From positions 37,560,130 to 37,624,129 of the forward strand of contig NW_022145609.1 in NCBI RefSeq assembly GCF_000002235.5: a stretch of 64,000 bases of DNA. Reading direction: 5' to 3'. A program made the position numbers and the translations under genes. Shown here in pieces: positions 1 to 12,500 of this stretch. A model generated the notes under the pieces. It was not told where the DNA came from. It ran no database searches and saw only the letters and a program-made list of their open reading frames with translations. This DNA comes from Strongylocentrotus purpuratus (taxonomy: Eukaryota; Echinodermata; Echinoidea; Camarodonta; Strongylocentrotidae). The stretch's first letter is position 1, and every line of letters starts with the position of its first letter.

Positions 1-1544
1 AATTTTTGCTTTTGAATATATTTTATTTTAAGGCTACAAATGGCTCTCCATAATATTTAAGACCAACTTAGAGTTAAGTTTGACTTAGAATCTTTGTGAA
101 ACACCCCCCTGGTTACATTATCTGTTAAGAGCCAGAAGGGTGCTTACTCACATAATTCAACATGAGTTAACATTCGTCTGGCTCTGAATAGATCATATTA
201 CAAACATAAATGCTCTTTAGAACTCCTTCAAAAACAGGAAATTGTGAAAAATATTTCTGGAGATATTTTTCAAGCATGCTGCCTGATTGAATCTTTTCTT
301 TGTACAATTACAAGCAGTGTGGGTAGCTTCAAAGGAACAATCGTTGACAAAACATTTGATGATGTGAGAAATATGCCGACATTTTTGGGTGTGTGATGGT
401 AGATGAGTAATACCAGTGTTGTTTTTTTTGGTTTTCATTTGTCTAATTCAAGCATCTTTTATTTGAAAAAGACATGAGCCATATTTTTTCTGCATTCTTG
501 AGTTGTTACCGGTAATCATTTGTTTACAATGTTCTTTAAAAAGAAGTAGTTAACCACACACACCCAAATAATGTTTATTATTAGTTTCCATACCATAATA
601 GTTTATGATCCAAAGCCATAACAATAAAACAAATGTTTACATTAATGAAATTAATTCAGAGTTATTTCCATAATTGTTAAATTTAGTGCAAGCTACACTG
701 TAGGGTACATTAGTGTGTTCACTGTTGATGAGTCGATCTACAAAAGATTAGTGATTTATTGAGGAGGCAGTTTTGACATTCAAGCTTTCAGTATTTTTCA
801 GATGTTTATTCAAAGCTGTTATTTTTATAATAGGGTACCCACATGGCACCCAAAACATACAGATTAAAAAAGAAAGGACAGCTTGCCAAATATCCTTGGA
901 TTAAGGAATGCCTGTGAATAACAAGCTGAAAGGATATTTGGAGCTAATAAGCAAACCCTGTCACAGTCAATATTAAAGCAATTCATTGCAATATGTCCTG
1001 GACGGCATTTGACTTTAGCCATTTTTTTTTCATCAAAAAATGAAAATTCTCATGATATGGCCATAGACTAATGGTGATTTTGCTGTCCCTACTATCATTC
1101 AATGGTTGTATCCGCATGATGTATTTCATGTAAGATGAAATAAAGTTAAAAAAGACAACAACACCACCAACAACATGTAAATGTCATCATAATCTCCTTT
1201 TTGTGACTACTACTTCAGCATTATTCTAGGCATCAATTCTCCTTGGTTAAAAATGTTATGGCTAAATGCATGCCCCGGCCGCAATACAAATATAATACCT
1301 TGGTCTTATTGGTGGAAAGTTAGCTGTGTTTGATTTGTAAAGTTTTGAAAATTTGATCACAATTTGTATGCAAGAAGCTTCATTACACATACACATGTAC
1401 CTCGTACAGTGTACTAATTGGCACGTACAGACACATAGCTGTAGGTCCCTTGGTAGCTTGTCATCAGGAGCATGCAATCAAGTCATTTGTTCATCTTGAA
1501 AGATAAATTGTTGAGTGTGATGCAGGATAACTCAAACGTTGTAC

Positions 1545-1549
<5 letters not shown>
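1..1549. other. Non-coding stretch, probably intron of gene 1
   Basis: AT-rich sequence with no reading frame resembling a known protein and no convincing exon. It lies directly upstream of an internal kinase exon (1734), so it is most likely part of the preceding intron of gene 1. The kinase N-lobe exons with the glycine loop and the VAIK lysine must lie before position 1. Confidence 0.6.
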
Positions 1550-1600
<51 letters not shown>

Positions 1601-1729
1601 CCTCTCTCTGTCTCTCACTCTCTCTCTCTCTCTCTCTCCCCCCTCTCCGTCTCTCTCTATCTCTCTCTGTCTCTCTCTGTCTCTCTGTCTGTCTGTCTCT
1701 GTCTCTCTCTCTCTCTCTTCCTATCTATT
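1550..1729 (+). repeat. (CT)n tract forming an oversized polypyrimidine tract
   Basis: About 180 bp of nearly pure CT dinucleotides that end four bases before the splice-acceptor AG at 1732-1733. Open frames across it encode only Leu/Ser repeats and are artefacts. Confidence 0.9.
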
Positions 1730-1733
1730 TTAG

Positions 1734-1844
1734 GTAATACTCCTCTGGATAAGAAGAAGATGCTAGCAGAGCTGTCTGTTCTTAGTCATGTTGGTCGCCA
1801 CGCCAACGTTCTCAATCTTGTTGGGGCTTGTACCAAAACGGCCG
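1734..1844 (+). CDS. Gene 1 exon: kinase helix C and beta-4
   Basis: Encodes a segment with MLAELSVLSHVGRHANVLNL followed by VGACT, which matches helix C and beta-4 of FGFR/VEGFR-type kinases, including the helix-C Glu. The acceptor follows the CT tract and the donor is GTAAGT. The first codon is completed from an exon outside the window. Ends in phase 1. Confidence 0.88.
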
Positions 1845-3361
1845 GTAAGTAAATGGTCCCCAACAATTATAAATCATCTGTGAAGAGACAGAAGGGCATT
1901 AAAGGCTAAGTCCACTCCAAAAATATCTTATTTTTAATAGAAGCAGACAAATCAGACAAACCAATCAAATTTACTCAATTTTTTTTTTGGCTCTGTTTCT
2001 GCACCTATTAAAATCAAATTGTTTTTGGAATGGACTTAGCCTTTAAATTTGTGTCATATGGATTGTATTCTACTCATTTAGTTGAACCTGATCCTAGCTC
2101 TTAGTCTTAGTCTTAGTTTTAGTCTTGGTGTTAGCTAGATCACATTTACCAAAGGAAGGCTTAGGAAAACTGCTCTTCCTTGTTGAAACCCAATAATGAA
2201 CAAAAGTGCAATCCTAGCGTCTGGTTTAACTTTTTGGTAGAATATGGGCCTCAGAGTTTAATGCCCTTTTGGCTAAAAAAAACAAAAAAAAGTTGATAGA
2301 CACCTACATGTTGTTTGTATGGTATGCTGAGGTCCAGTACAGTATACCTCTCACTATTTTGCAGAGAGTTAGATGTAATGCCCTTTGATTTTCTGGGAGT
2401 AGCCAAAGCATTTAAGCTCTTTTCGAAGCAGAGTTATCGAAAGTATTGATTTGTACTCCTTGGATTGCAAGATCGTGGAATTGACATACAAAGCTACGGT
2501 TAAATGATCAACTTGACTTACAAAACCTATCAATCAAGTGGGGTCGTACATGTATGATCCAACTTACAATAGGCTTTATCTAACTGCCTATACTGACTTT
2601 AAAGGCTTGGAAATAGTAAGCATGCATGCATGTAAGCACTTTATAAAGGGGATAAGAAGCTTTACTTGTAAAGCTGTTGGATAACACCATTCAAATTAAC
2701 CTACTCAAATGGGCTGTTGGGGCATGTCTGCATTGAGTTCTGTTACCCATGTCTAATGTTTGGGGGCGAGCCCAAGGAACACCGTATGTCCATACCTTAC
2801 CAACTTTGGGGAATTGTATTGTGGTATATTGAAAGTATATATAAAATATCAGCGATAAATGATATTTAAAAGTAGGTTAAAGTGAACAGTGCTCAAGGAC
2901 AAGCATACCGTAGTCGGCCTGATTACACAGTTGGAGTCTGATTGCTTGTGTAAATACCACATTGGATCTTATTCTCCTTCTCCCTCTCTCCCACTCTCTC
3001 TTTCTCTTGCTCACTCTTGCTCTCACTCTCTCTCTATCTCTCTCTCTCTCTTGCTCTCTCTCTCTCTTGCTCTTTCTCTCTTACTCTCTTTCTCTCCCCT
3101 CTCTATAATTTTTTTCCTTCTCTGTCTCTCTCTCTCTCTTTCCCCTCTCTCTCCCCTCTCTCTCCCCTCTCTCTCTCTCCCTCTCTCTCTCTTGCTCTCT
3201 CTCTCTCTCTCTTGCTCTCTCTCTCTTGCTCTCTCTCTGTCTCCCATCTATCTAACTTTTTTTCTCTCTCTCTCTCTCTCTTCCCCCCTCTCTTTCCCCT
3301 CTCTCTCTTGCTCTCTCTCTGTCTCCCATCTATCTAACTTTATTTTTCTTCTCTCTCTCTT

Positions 3362-3394
<33 letters not shown>

Positions 3395-6300
3395 TTCAAC
3401 CTTGCTTTACCTTTTGAAATGTTTAAAAGTTTCTTAAAGCTTGCTTTGCTTGTGTCCAACAAACAAGGTTATGTTAAATTACCACCAGCAAGACTGTATG
3501 TGATGACCAATGTTTTTTAAGCTTGAACCAGGCATTTAAGATATCAAAGAAACAGCAACATACTTTTATTATTTCTGAGGAAAATCCAGATTTTGCAAGT
3601 ACAGGATATTTAATAGTAAAAAAAATAAGGAACCCAAAGTACTGTATACTCAATTTAATTTGACTATAGTATCAACATTTATTCAGAAAATATAATATTT
3701 TGTAAAGAATCTTACAATATTCATTTCCCCAATTTCGCTTACTCAACATTTTGTTAAGAAGCTGTTAGGTGTGGTTAAGGAGATGTACCTCATTAAAGTG
3801 TTTAAAAATAGAAAGCATGATTCACATTTATGTAAACATTTTGTTAAGGGCAAACCCCATGACACGGTAGGAGGTTGATATTGTATTAGAAGGGCATTTA
3901 AGGCGGACAGTGTACTTTTGAGAAGCGGAAAAGGTCTGAATTAATAGCCTTATAAGGTACAACTCCCCCGCCAAGAGCGTTTAATACTCCCCAAGTTGCC
4001 ATTTCTGCCACTTTTCTCATGCACAAGCCTGTAGATTTCGATCAAGCGAAGGTCATTTTACTGCTTTTATTTATTGAAATTCTTTTGAACAATACTTATT
4101 GTACTGTGCTGACGTTAGTCATTGAAATTTGATGCTGTATAACATTTTTGCATGATGTATGTGTAAACACTGCATTTTCTTTAATTGGTTTCCTTTCTTG
4201 GCACAATGGAGGATAAAAGGTCTGCTCATGCTTGATTTAATTTTTGTGTAAACCTGGTATTGAAATTGCATTGGTATATATTGAAAGGTGGCCTATTAAT
4301 AAGAATAGTTAGATTTACATAAATAACATATTACTTGGATAGCTGACTCAAAACTCAAGGCCTGGGTGTATGTACATGTCAAATTCAGTCAAAAATATGC
4401 CATGAGAAAGTTCCAGTGTAATGTTGTATCTTGACAAACATTTGTGGTATTTGTTCTACTATTTGCAATTCTTGCCCTATTTTCTATCTCCCCTTGTGTC
4501 CCATTATATTTGAATAGAGGATCAGAGTGATGATAAGAATTTCATTTTTTCTTTTTCCTTTTCTTCTCCTGATCTCACACAAAATTGTGTTTGCACTGGT
4601 CTTAGTTTAAGATATTTATTGAAGCCTCTTCTTTGGAAAGCAAACGTACGCATGCATGTCCAGTTTGTGGTATGATGAGTTTCATAACAAATCAGATAAA
4701 GCAAATATACATTGATCAGTTCTTGAATAGCTCTGGAATGCACGTTCATCTGAGTATGACAGGGTGTGGGTTGTCGATACGTCATTTAATTTATACAATG
4801 ATATGTCGTTATACATCATTCAAGAAGATTTAAAAGTGTGATTGTGTATTCTAGAACACTTTTTGCTTCCGAGTGTCATTCAAAGTTCATGATCCAGTTG
4901 CCTGAATGAAGTGTTGGAATGGCGGATGTGACGCTCAGTAGTAATGTTTGGAATGGGATTTCATGGCCTTGCGATCAGCCATTTTCAAAATTTGCAAATT
5001 TAATTCATTTAATTCAAGATATTTTTTTACAAACCCAAATGCATGAACATGTATGTGACGCTCAGTAGTAATGTAGTGTTTGAAATGGGATTTCATGGCC
5101 TTGCGATCAGCCATTTTCAAAATTTGCAAATTTAATTCATTTAATTCAAGATATTTTTTTACAAACCCAAATGCATGAACATGTATGTGACGCTCAGTAG
5201 TAATGTAGTGTTTGAAATGGGATTTCATGGCCTTGCGATCAGCCATTTTCAAAATTTGCAAATTTAATTCATTTAATTCAAGATATATTTTTACAAACCC
5301 AAATGCATGAACATGTATGTGACGCTCAGTAGTAATTTAGTGTTTGAAATGGGATTTCATGGCCTTGCGATCGGCCATTTTCAAAATTTAATTCAAGATA
5401 TTTAAGAAAAAAACTTACTTTAAAAGCTAACTTATATAAAACTTACACCCAAGTGCATGAACATGTATAATCGCTACAACATACAAAGTTCAGCTTGCTA
5501 CTAGGTATTGCTTAATCAAAGGTGTCTTTTTAAAAATAAAATTATCTCTTTCTGATATGGCCTATCTTGATGTATTTATTTAGTAATAGAATACACTGTG
5601 TTACAAACTGTGTTCACTGAACCTAAATACTAAGCATTAAAATATAAATGAAAACAGCAGTGGTGGTATTGAAGAGGCAATGAATACATTTTATACATAT
5701 AAATGTAGGGCCTGCAGAAGGTGTCGGCCAGGCCTTTAATTACTATCAAGCTAAGTGAAAAACCTAATTTATTGATGATACCTGGTGATTGATCAGGTTA
5801 AATTGATGAGATTATAAGAGGGTGTGATGGTAATTGCATCATGTTTGTCTGTGGTATATCTGACACTTTACGGATATATAATTATACTAAAAGACAAATT
5901 AAAGACAGTAGTCATAGCAACCATATTTTTCACCTTAAAACACCTTGACAATACGTGTAATTTTATTACTTGCTGATATGTCTCTATGCTGGTTGTGCTA
6001 TAGCTTGGTGGAGGAGGAAAACCTGTAGGTTATGGATATGAACCCATTAAATACTGGATTGTCTCATTATAGGTTTTGCCACCTGGGCATCGTTTCACAA
6101 AACCATTGTAAGTACAAGTTCGCCGACAACCCATTGAAACTTATATATTAATATTTACATGCATTTCAATGTGATGTCGGCGAACTTGTACTGATGATGA
6201 TTTTGTGAAATGAGGCCCAGGTTCTCATAGGCAATGGTTTAATTAGCGCTTTCCATATGCAGGCAGGTCATGCTAGCTAGTGCAGTCAGTGTTATCAATG

Positions 6301-9300
6301 AATGATTGATTGAATTTATAGATGGAAATATGGATGAATGAATAAATGAATTTATAGATGGATAGATGATTGATTGATGCATGAATTATGGATAGATGCA
6401 AGACTGACTGAATGAATAGATGAATAGATGGATGAATAAATTGAAAAACAAATTAATTACAATCAATCACTTAATTAATGGATTAATCTATGAGTTAAAG
6501 TGATACCTGCCACAAGGAAACATAAAGAAGCTGCATGTGCACAATGTACAGCTCAACAGAATAGTTTGGATAATACTTTAAACTTATGATTATACGTCGT
6601 GGAAATATTAAGTTTCGTTATTATGTCTACATGTATTATGTAAAAAAAAACATTTTGACATGAAGAAATTATTGTTTGTATATGTTGTATTGTACCTTAC
6701 ATTTATATGTTCTTTGTTATTCAGTAATGCTATATTTGGAAAAATGCAGAAATAAAATCAAAAAAATAAAATACAATTCATATATACTTATTTTTACAGG
6801 TCTCTTAACTTTCCACTTTTGTCAAGTATTTGTCAGTGGTTAACAGGTCCCTTCATGCTTTTCAACCAAATAATATTTGCATCATCACACACTAAACCCT
6901 TCTCTTAATTATCACCTTCAGGTCCAGTCTATCTTGCATTTGAGAGTATGGAACCGGTCAGACTGGACTTTTTCCTGAGGACCGTCCAAGATGTCCACAA
7001 GCCGGTCACCATGCATGTTCCGGACTTCAACATCACCACGCCCCTCATGCCCCTGCTCCTCAAGTTTGCAGCGGACATCGCAGCGGGTCTCTCACACCTT
7101 GCTTCAAAGAGGGTAAGAATAGCTCATGAATGAACTTGGAAAATGTTTTGATATAGATAGGAAATGGTGAAATAGTGCATGTATAACTATCCCGAACTGC
7201 CTGACCAAGTTTTTCTTTTAAAGAAGTTTGCATGAATATGATTGTTTAGGTTGTTAAAAGAGAAATTGTCTCTCTTTGTGTCAATATTTCATGCATGACC
7301 AAACTTTTCAGTCAATATCAAAAAAGATTGATGAGCTAGGTGACAAAATCTGATACCACCAATTGGCCAAGGAACCTAAAATTACCTGTGCAAAAATGTC
7401 CTTTAGCATTAGATAGGAAATTCTGAAAAATTGACCAAAAAAAAAAATTTTAATGTATGAACTCATTTTGCATGTCTGAAGTAAAGACTCTTCTTTAGGA
7501 AAATACTAACATATTCAGACAAGGCTGTATCTTTGGAAGTTGGGGGGGGGGGGGTATTGGGTAGGGGTTGTTATTTTGTTTATGCAGAGCAAAGTATTTA
7601 ATGTTCCCTCATCTCTTCCCATTTAATAGAGAAAAGTACATGTATTTCATGCAAAACAGATAATCTTACAATGATATCTAGTTAAATGTAATTGGGTGAA
7701 AAATCTTACTAATACAAGCCTCAAGCAATTTTTCCTTCCAGAAAAAATAAGTAGTTTGCTAATATCATGTTGGGCTCTTGCGTAGGTGTATTCATGTACA
7801 TCTCTTTTTACAGTAGAGAGGTATGTAGATGCATAGACAACAATTATCATTGTGGTGTAAATTGCAAATAAAGACGACAAAGAAAAATAGTTGACTACCC
7901 TTTAATGCGGTTTTTCCTATTCCTGGACCTTTGATAGAATGGAGACTTGTCTGGGAGACATTGAACTGAGATATATAGTTCATCGACATATTGCGATAGA
8001 ACATTTATTTTTGTGGTCTAACATCCGATCACAAAGTAATATTGTTGTGGTTTAACCTGTAAAGCCCTCTTGGGGGTATGTTTATGCATGGGAGTGGGGA
8101 GCATTCTTTTGATTTCCTGCGCAATGTCTGGAGCTGTCTCCTGCATTGATCAGTGTTTGTTCCTTTGAAGTGGAAAAATGAAGGAAAATTTCTATCACAA
8201 TCTGAAAGAAATTTAGGTGAAAACGGAAATGTGAATGATTAGAACATTGTGTGGGTGAATGCTTTTTGAAGGCTATTTCTTTCTTATTACATGAAATATG
8301 TGGTTCCTTTTTATTACTCCATTACACTTGGTTCAATTTACTGTGCATTATGTTAATAAATCACAATTACTGCACCGTTTCACACAATACCGGTACATAT
8401 TACACATACATCAAATTTGGGCTTGTCGTGCCGCCTCATAAAATATTCCATTAGCGTGTGCGATACCCTTGTATCCTACTCAAGGCCATTTTCATGTAAT
8501 ATTGTTAACAGGAATCATACCAATGTTATAATTAAATGCAAACATTGAAAATATAATGGTTTTAATACATGAAACAGCAGACATAAATCACTTAAAGTCA
8601 AAGTTTACATGAATTTGTTCTTATGTTATGTTTCAATTATGCTATATTCAATTACTGACAAAAGACTTGTATTCAATGGCGCCGTAGTAATTGTTGCTAC
8701 ACATACATGTATATCCTTCTCCATCAAAATGTCAAGGATGGATTGATTGTTGTTTCACCACATCTGTATAGAAAATATGATATTTTATCATGATATTTAC
8801 AGATGGAAGACAATTTCACTGTAATTTAGATTGAGAATAGTAAATACAAAGTATTTATTTTCTCCACCCCTCTGTTTTCTGACTAAATAGATGTTAAACT
8901 TTGTTAATGTTAATATTTTGTTATGAAAATTCATGCAAAGATAGAAATGATATAAGATATATAGCCTCAATGTAACCTTCCCCATGAATAATCAGTTTGT
9001 TTGAAAAGTGTTTCAGTTGAATTTTTGTCTTTTCAGTGCTTTCAAGAGTCACTTGTAGAGGATTAAATTCTGAATTTGAAATAAATAACTTATAGTACAT
9101 GTCATGAGAGGAAGTTGGAAAAGGTGAATAGGTAGAATTATAGAAAAAATGGTTTTACATAGACAATGACAGCACAGGTCAAAAACCCAACTGTGATGGA
9201 TGAGATATTCCTTTTGAAGTGGGGGGAAATAGATTAGATACAATGTAGACTTTCATGTACGGAAAAAAGAAGAAGGGCCAGGCAATATATTTCAAACGCG

Positions 9301-9549
9301 ATATTAAAATACACGTGATAAAAATATGGTTCATTCTCATGCAGGATAGATATTAATGATGTGGCCTTGGATGTTTGTTGTTACAGATCGTGCAGCACAA
9401 TCTAGGGGTGAGGAATATTGCACTGACTGCCGATCTCGTTGCCAAGGTAACCGATTTCGCCATCAAAGATGAGACTCAGAACACGGGACGAGCTGTGAAC
9501 GGAGATTCGGTAAGTAGAGAGGAAATTTATTGTAATGTAGACAGGAATA

Positions 9550-9581
<32 letters not shown>

Positions 9582-12500
9582 AAGAGGGGGGAATAAGAGA
9601 GAGAGAGAGAGAGAGGTGGAGGTAGATAGAGGAGAGAGATGGAGGGGGCGAGGGATGGAGGAAGATGGAGGGAGGGTGGAAAGGAGGGAGAGGGAGTGAG
9701 AGAAAGAGGAAGAGAAAGAGAGAGAGAGAGAGGGGAGGGAGAAAGACAAGGGAGAGAGAGGAAAGAATTACAGAATTGTACAAACAAGAATGAGAGCAGA
9801 GAAATGTGGGGAATAATTATGGACTTGACTGGGGTAATATGAATTATTTGTGTTGATTGCTGGGAGGGGAGAAGGAGAGAAGGGGAAGGAGAGAGGGGGT
9901 GGGGGAGGGAGCAGGAGAAATAGATGAGAGATATATATATATAACGAGGGAGAAAAAATAACTGAAGAGGATGAAAAATGTAAGAAATTGAATAGTATAA
10001 TGATTGAAATTTAATGGAAATCTATTTTATTATAGAGGACTAGGAGTTTTCAGAGTTATTATATAATCTTATAGAAAACGAAAATCATGACCCCTTATGC
10101 AGCCATTAATTGTCATACTCTTTTTCTCCAATGCTATTTTATATTTTCACAAACATGTATTTTTGTTAATATTACAGCAATCATCATTCCCATCTAGTGC
10201 AAGATGGATGGCCTACGAGACACTGGTATTCAGCACATGTACAGAAAAGAGTAATGTGTAAGTATTATGATGAAATATTGAGCTCACCATTTTATCAAGC
10301 CCAAATTCAAATTCAAATGAACATTTCTTTTCTTCCATTCAATTTGACGACGTATTTGACATCTGTTCAAACAATACACTTTATACTTAGGAACATAAAT
10401 ATAATTAAAGAACTGGTATTACAAGGAATAAGGCATGAATCTTGATAAGCAAAGCTTGTAATGGGTAAGCCTGAATACACAAGTACATGTTGAAGCAAAC
10501 AAAGTAGAATTCATAACTTATCAGTTGTAGCATGAGCTGTCACTGTTGATTGGTTGATATAGGTAATAATTCAAATGTTATGAATCAAAACCTCTATTGA
10601 AAAGCCTGAGATTGTTTTTTCTAAATAAAAATTGTAAACAAAAAATTAAGATACAAATTGAAAAGCATTTTTCCTAAATAAGTAGATAGAATTTCCTTTT
10701 TGAAGACATATGCTGGTTGTCTCTTGTGGAGCATGTATGTATTCAAACTTGCACAATGGTATTGATTTTAAAATTGTTGCTAATCATCTGCTAGATCGAG
10801 ATATGATTTTAGGTCTGATCAAGAGAATAATCCAATGTTTTTCTACTCTCTTTAGATGGTCTCTTGGTGTTATAATCTGGGAAATCATGTCATTTGGTGA
10901 GTATACATGTTCTTTTTCTCTTTCCTCAGACTGCTTATTGGTTTATTATAATATTCAACATTCATTCTCTCCAAGCGCTATAGTTTTCCTTAGAACTATA
11001 AGCAAAGAAAGATAACAAACAGTCCTTTTCAGGACTACACACCCCCACAAAAGATTACCGAGTCAGAGTCCTTTCCTGGACTCCTCAACCCTCTCTCTCT
11101 CTCTCACATGGTGCATCCGCAAGCCTACTGTATAACATTCAAAATGTTTTGAATAACTCATTTCTTGGTTTTAAAGTCACAAAAGACTGTTTTCTAATCA
11201 CAGTAAATTTTCCTCATGTTTATTTCTATTTAAACATGATTCTTTTTCAAAAGGATGTCATTTGGCACGATGTCCTCCCCCACTTTGATACTTTTGTTTT
11301 AAAAAAAGTGATATTTGTTCAAGCTAAATGAAGCATGCTTGTAAATTTGGAACTTTTCTAAAGTTGACTGTCCAGACTTTTTTATTTCATGGGATTTTTT
11401 GTAATTAATTAAATATTGGATGAACTGTTAAAAACTAATTCTACAAATTATCGCCCGATATACATATAACAATTTTGTCTCCCATTTTATTTGAAATTAA
11501 TATTTCATGGCTCAACCAGTGTTCAGTAGTCGATTTCAAATGTGAATTGTTTTGCATTATCAGGTTCTGAGCCCTTCAATGGTTACCCTGTCGATGAGCT
11601 GAGCAGAAAACTGACAGAAGGCTACACGTTGAACCAACCAGATGGATGCTTAGACGACATGTAAGCTTACATTATATGTCTTTTGATTTTGGAATTTTAA
11701 TTTTTTTATTATTATTCCAGTCTTAACAAAATTTAAAAACTGGTATTGTGTAATGGAGGATTATGTTAAAGTAAGGCTTATCATACGTGATTGCTGTCAT
11801 CCTTTCATAATGTTCGGCAACTATAAGCTTTTCTTTGGATGATTATTTTTATAGCCTATTACATTTACATTTATATTATATCAAGTTTGAATTTTCTATT
11901 GATTTTAAAAATTAAATTTAGCTTTAATTATCACAATTCTTACGCCATATTGCCATATATATATTGAGATATATTTCTTTTCTACAAATCATAAATGCAT
12001 TGAGGCACCAGACATGACTTCTAGTTTGTTGTTTGTTGCAATTATCCTCATTGCAGTTTTGTTTTGTATACTATTTCTTATATAGTTATTACTGTATCAT
12101 AAAGTAGTTTAATTATCATTTCCCTTGAGCTTTTGCTATAAGAGGTCAACCTGAAAGTGTTGCGAGCCCCAAATTCGCAAACAAATTTGATGGCGAATTT
12201 CACTTAAATACATGATGTGAAAGAGGATGACGTTTAAGACACACTTCTGCAAAGATTTAACGCTGAAAATATGTTTAAAGACAAATATTAATAAAGAAAA
12301 AATAATTTGGGTTTTCTGTTGTATGCAGAAAACTTAAATGTTGTATTCTTTCATCAATATTCGACTTCAAACATATGTTTTGAAAATCCTTGCAGACATT
12401 AAAAAAAAAATTCAAATCTGTGACATTATTTTAATTTTCCATTTTCTACAAATCTTATGAAGATATGAAATCATCCAGAACTGTCTGAGACTAGAACCCG

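Noticed and set aside
2889-3437. Open frames of up to 182 codons of Leu/Ser repeats
   Set aside because: They run through CT dinucleotide tracts and are open on several frames and the opposite strand; pure low-complexity artefact.
4935-5261. Antisense 108-codon frame with 44-residue repeats
   Set aside because: A consequence of a 132-bp tandem repeat with a period divisible by three; no splice or start context.
9402-9842. Several frames over the GA tract on both strands
   Set aside because: Low-complexity translation of purine repeats; the only real coding piece is the exon 9387-9509.
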